A DNA stretch of 64,000 nucleotides, taken from NCBI GenBank assembly GCA_028583685.1, contig JAMXIF010000042.1, positions 21,393,454 to 21,457,453 on the forward strand, in the 5' to 3' direction. The notes beneath the pieces are model-generated. The model saw nothing but the letters and a program-made list of their open reading frames with translations. It did no database searches and had not been told where the DNA came from. Below, piece by piece: positions 61,750 through 64,000 of this stretch. This DNA is from Petaurus breviceps papuanus (Eukaryota; Chordata; Mammalia; Diprotodontia; Petauridae). A program made the translations under genes and the position numbers. Each line of letters starts with the position of its first letter. The first letter of the stretch is position 1.

Positions 61750-61965
61750 TTCACTGCACTTCTGTCTCTATCCATTTTGCCATCATGCTCCTCTCCCTTC
61801 CAGCTCCTTTTTATGTGTTGGTCTTCCCCCATTAGATTATAAGCTCCATGAAGGCAGAAACTGTCTTTCTTTTAGTTTGTAATTGTATCCCCAGTACTTA
61901 ACACAATTCTTGGCACATTGTAAGCATTTAATGAATGCTTGTTGCCTGCCTGATAACTATAACAC
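61750..61965 (+). repeat. L2 3' end, sense
   Basis: 'attagattataagctccatg', 'aattgtatccccagtactta', 'gcatttaatgaatgcttgtt', the L2 terminus. Confidence 0.8.
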
Positions 61966-62167
61966 ATGTTATATACATCTACATATAGTTACACATACAC
62001 ACATACATGTATATATCTTTCTACCTATCTATATAGAAATAGATACACACATATACATATGAAATAATTTGAAGGAATGGCCATTTAGTTGCATGTTATA
62101 GCCTGGTTAATATATATATATTTTCCATCAACTTCTGTTTTTTCCTCATGGAACATTAGATCAATAT

Positions 62168-64000
62168 GCATAATTGTTTTTTTTTCTATTTTTCAAATGG
62201 TTTGTTAACTTCTGATTTACATCACTCATTTCTGCCAGATTTTGAGTTACAAATTTTCTCCCTCTTTTTCCCCAACCCACCGACCCAAAATAGCAGTCCC
62301 ACAGGATATCCCCTCCTCCAATCTGCTCTCTCCCATATTTTCTCCCATACCCCTTTCTACTTTTCCAGGGGATCTCTATGCCCCAGTGCCTGTATATCTT
62401 GTTTCCCAATTACATGTAAAATAGTATTAATAATAGTGTGTATATATGTGTGTGTGTGTGTGTATTTAAATATTTGATTTTAAAACTTTGAATTCCAGAT
62501 TCATGCCCTTCCTACCTTGCACCCACCCTTACTGGGAAGATAAGCAGTTCAGCATAGATTATATATGTGTGGCTAATGCAAAGCAATAACATAGTAGATA
62601 CATTGTAAAAGACTGACTATATTTCCCTTGCTCCTATCCCACCTCCCACTTGTTCTATTCTCTACTTTGATCCTGTCCCTTTTCAAACCTGGGTGCTTCG
62701 AACTTCCCTCCCCACCAGCCTGCCCTCCCTTCCATCATATCCCTCTCATCCCCTTCCCCCTTACTCTCCTGGAGGGTGAGATACCCTATTTAGTGTGTAT
62801 TTCATTCCCTCCTCAAGCCAAATTCAATGGGAATAAGGTGGACCCATTCCCTTTTGCCTTCCTATTCTTCCCCTCCATTGTAACCATTTTCCCTTGCCTC
62901 TTCTATATGAGATAGGTTACCCCATTCTGTCTCTCCCCATCTCCTCTCATTATATTCCTCTCTCACCTCTTAATTTCACCTTTTAAGTATCATCCCTTCC
63001 TGTTAAATTGGTCCTGTGCCCTCTATCTATGTATACCTGTAAACATGTATACACACATTCACATATGTATTCATATGCCCATATACCCTCATATATAGAC
63101 ATATATATTTCTCTTCCCTTCAACTACTGAGAAAAGTTTCATAAGTTACAATTATTGTTTTTCCATGTAGGAATGTTAATAGTTCAACTTTGATTAGTTC
63201 CTTATGATTTCTTTTCCCTGTTTACCTTCTCATGAATCTCTTGCTTCTTGTAAATGAATGTCAAATTTTCTATTCAACTCTTTTTTTTTCAGCAAGAGTG
63301 CTTGAAAGTTCTCTATTCCACTGAATGACTATATTTTCCCCTTAAACATGATACTCAGTTTTGCTGGGTAGGTGACTCTAGGTTTTAATCCCAGCTCCTT
63401 TGACCTCTGGAATATCATATTCCAAGCTATTCGATCCCTCAATGTAGAAGCTGCCAGATCCTGGGTTATCCTGATTGTGTTTCCACAATATCAAATTGTT
63501 TCTTCCTGGCTGCTTGTAATATTCTCTCCTTAATCTGGGAATTCCAGAACCTGGCTATAATATTCCTAGGAGTTTTCTTTTGGGGATCTTTTTCAGGAGG
63601 TGATCAGTGGATTCTTTCAACCTCTATTTTGCCCTCTGGTTCTAAAACATCAGGGCAGTTTTCTTTGAGAACTTCCTGGAGGATGATTTCTAGGTTCTTG
63701 CTTTGATCATGGCTTTCAGTTAGTCCAATATTTTTTAAATTCTCTCTCATGGATCTATTTTCAAGGTCAGTGGTTTTTCCCATGAGGTATTTCACATTGC
63801 CTTCTATTCTTTCATATGTTTCGATCTGTTTAATAGCATCTTGATTTCTCATAAAGTCATTTAGCTTCCATTTGCTCCAATCTAATTCTGAACCAATGAT
63901 TCTCCTCATTGAGCTTTTGAGATTCTTTTTCCATCTGGAAAATTCGACTTTTTAAGGCATTCTTCTCCTCATTGCCTTGTTGAGCCTCTTTTGCCATTTG
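62168..64000 (-). mobile_element. HAL1-type element, copy 3, runs off the right edge
   Basis: Starts at its 3' end near 62168 and aligns with HAL1 copy 1 through the 3' UTR and ORF1. Here the site hit by LTR 1 in copy 1 is uninterrupted (about 62950-62965), giving the empty-site sequence. The 5' part is beyond the window. A (GT) run lies at 62448-62463. Confidence 0.75.
63604..64000 (-). pseudogene. HAL1 copy 3 ORF1 (RRM region), partial
   Basis: The frame 63909-63604 reads WSKWKLNDFMRNQDAIKQIE, TDLENRSMRENLKNIGLTES, NLEIILQEVLKENCPDVL, KIEVERIH, matching the coiled-coil end and RRM of L1 ORF1p (ENLRIIG...IIEENFP...IERVHR). 63910-64000 continues the coiled coil in another frame, so at least one frame change is present. 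This is the best-preserved ORF1 in the window. Confidence 0.75.

Overview
The window is a gene-poor, repeat-rich stretch of a mammalian nuclear genome, very probably from a marsupial. The evidence is vertebrate exons with GT/AG introns, a CpG-island promoter, and repeats of metatherian type: tRNA-derived CORE-SINEs whose bodies end in 'aaccccaattgc', SINEs with an RTE/BovB-like 3' tail, abundant L2 and MIR, L1 and ORF1-only HAL1 elements. The species cannot be fixed by eye.

Two host genes lie tail to tail. On the + strand are the last five exons of KCNIP4 (71, 108, 105, 63 and 48 coding nt; 5509-27588), encoding the C-terminal half of Kv-channel-interacting protein 4 with EF-hands 2, 3 and 4. 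The upstream exons lie left of the window. On the - strand is PACRGL (PARK2 co-regulated-like), apparently complete: a non-coding first exon in a CpG island at about 57.26-57.5 kb and eight coding exons from 54533 down to 40762, which sum to 747 nt (248 aa plus stop), the length I recall for the human protein. About 12 kb of repeat-filled intergenic DNA separates the two 3' ends. No other host protein gene was found.

Layout: 1-5508 KCNIP4 intron (MIR, L2); 5509-16341 exon and an intron holding a full-length HAL1 element (12772-16196) that landed in an L2; 16342-24140 exon and an intron holding a second HAL1, L1 pieces and three LTRs; 24141-27588 last exons with SINE-rich introns; 27589-28115 3' UTR; 28.1-40 kb intergenic, with a long antisense L1 remnant (31.55-35.96 kb) carrying a mariner-like insertion, then two sense L2 copies; 40-57.5 kb PACRGL with a SINE dimer, L1 3' ends and an RTE remnant in its introns; 57.5-64 kb intergenic, with a small hAT-like element, a fifth LTR and a third HAL1 that runs off the right edge.

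The most interesting material is in the repeats: five solo LTRs of one family, each flanked by exact or eroded 5-bp target duplications; full-length HAL1 copies; a SINE that moved as a dimer; and several nested insertions that give a relative chronology. I found no evidence of a new biochemical system, and the long open frames outside the two genes are best explained by chance or by transposon coding sequence.
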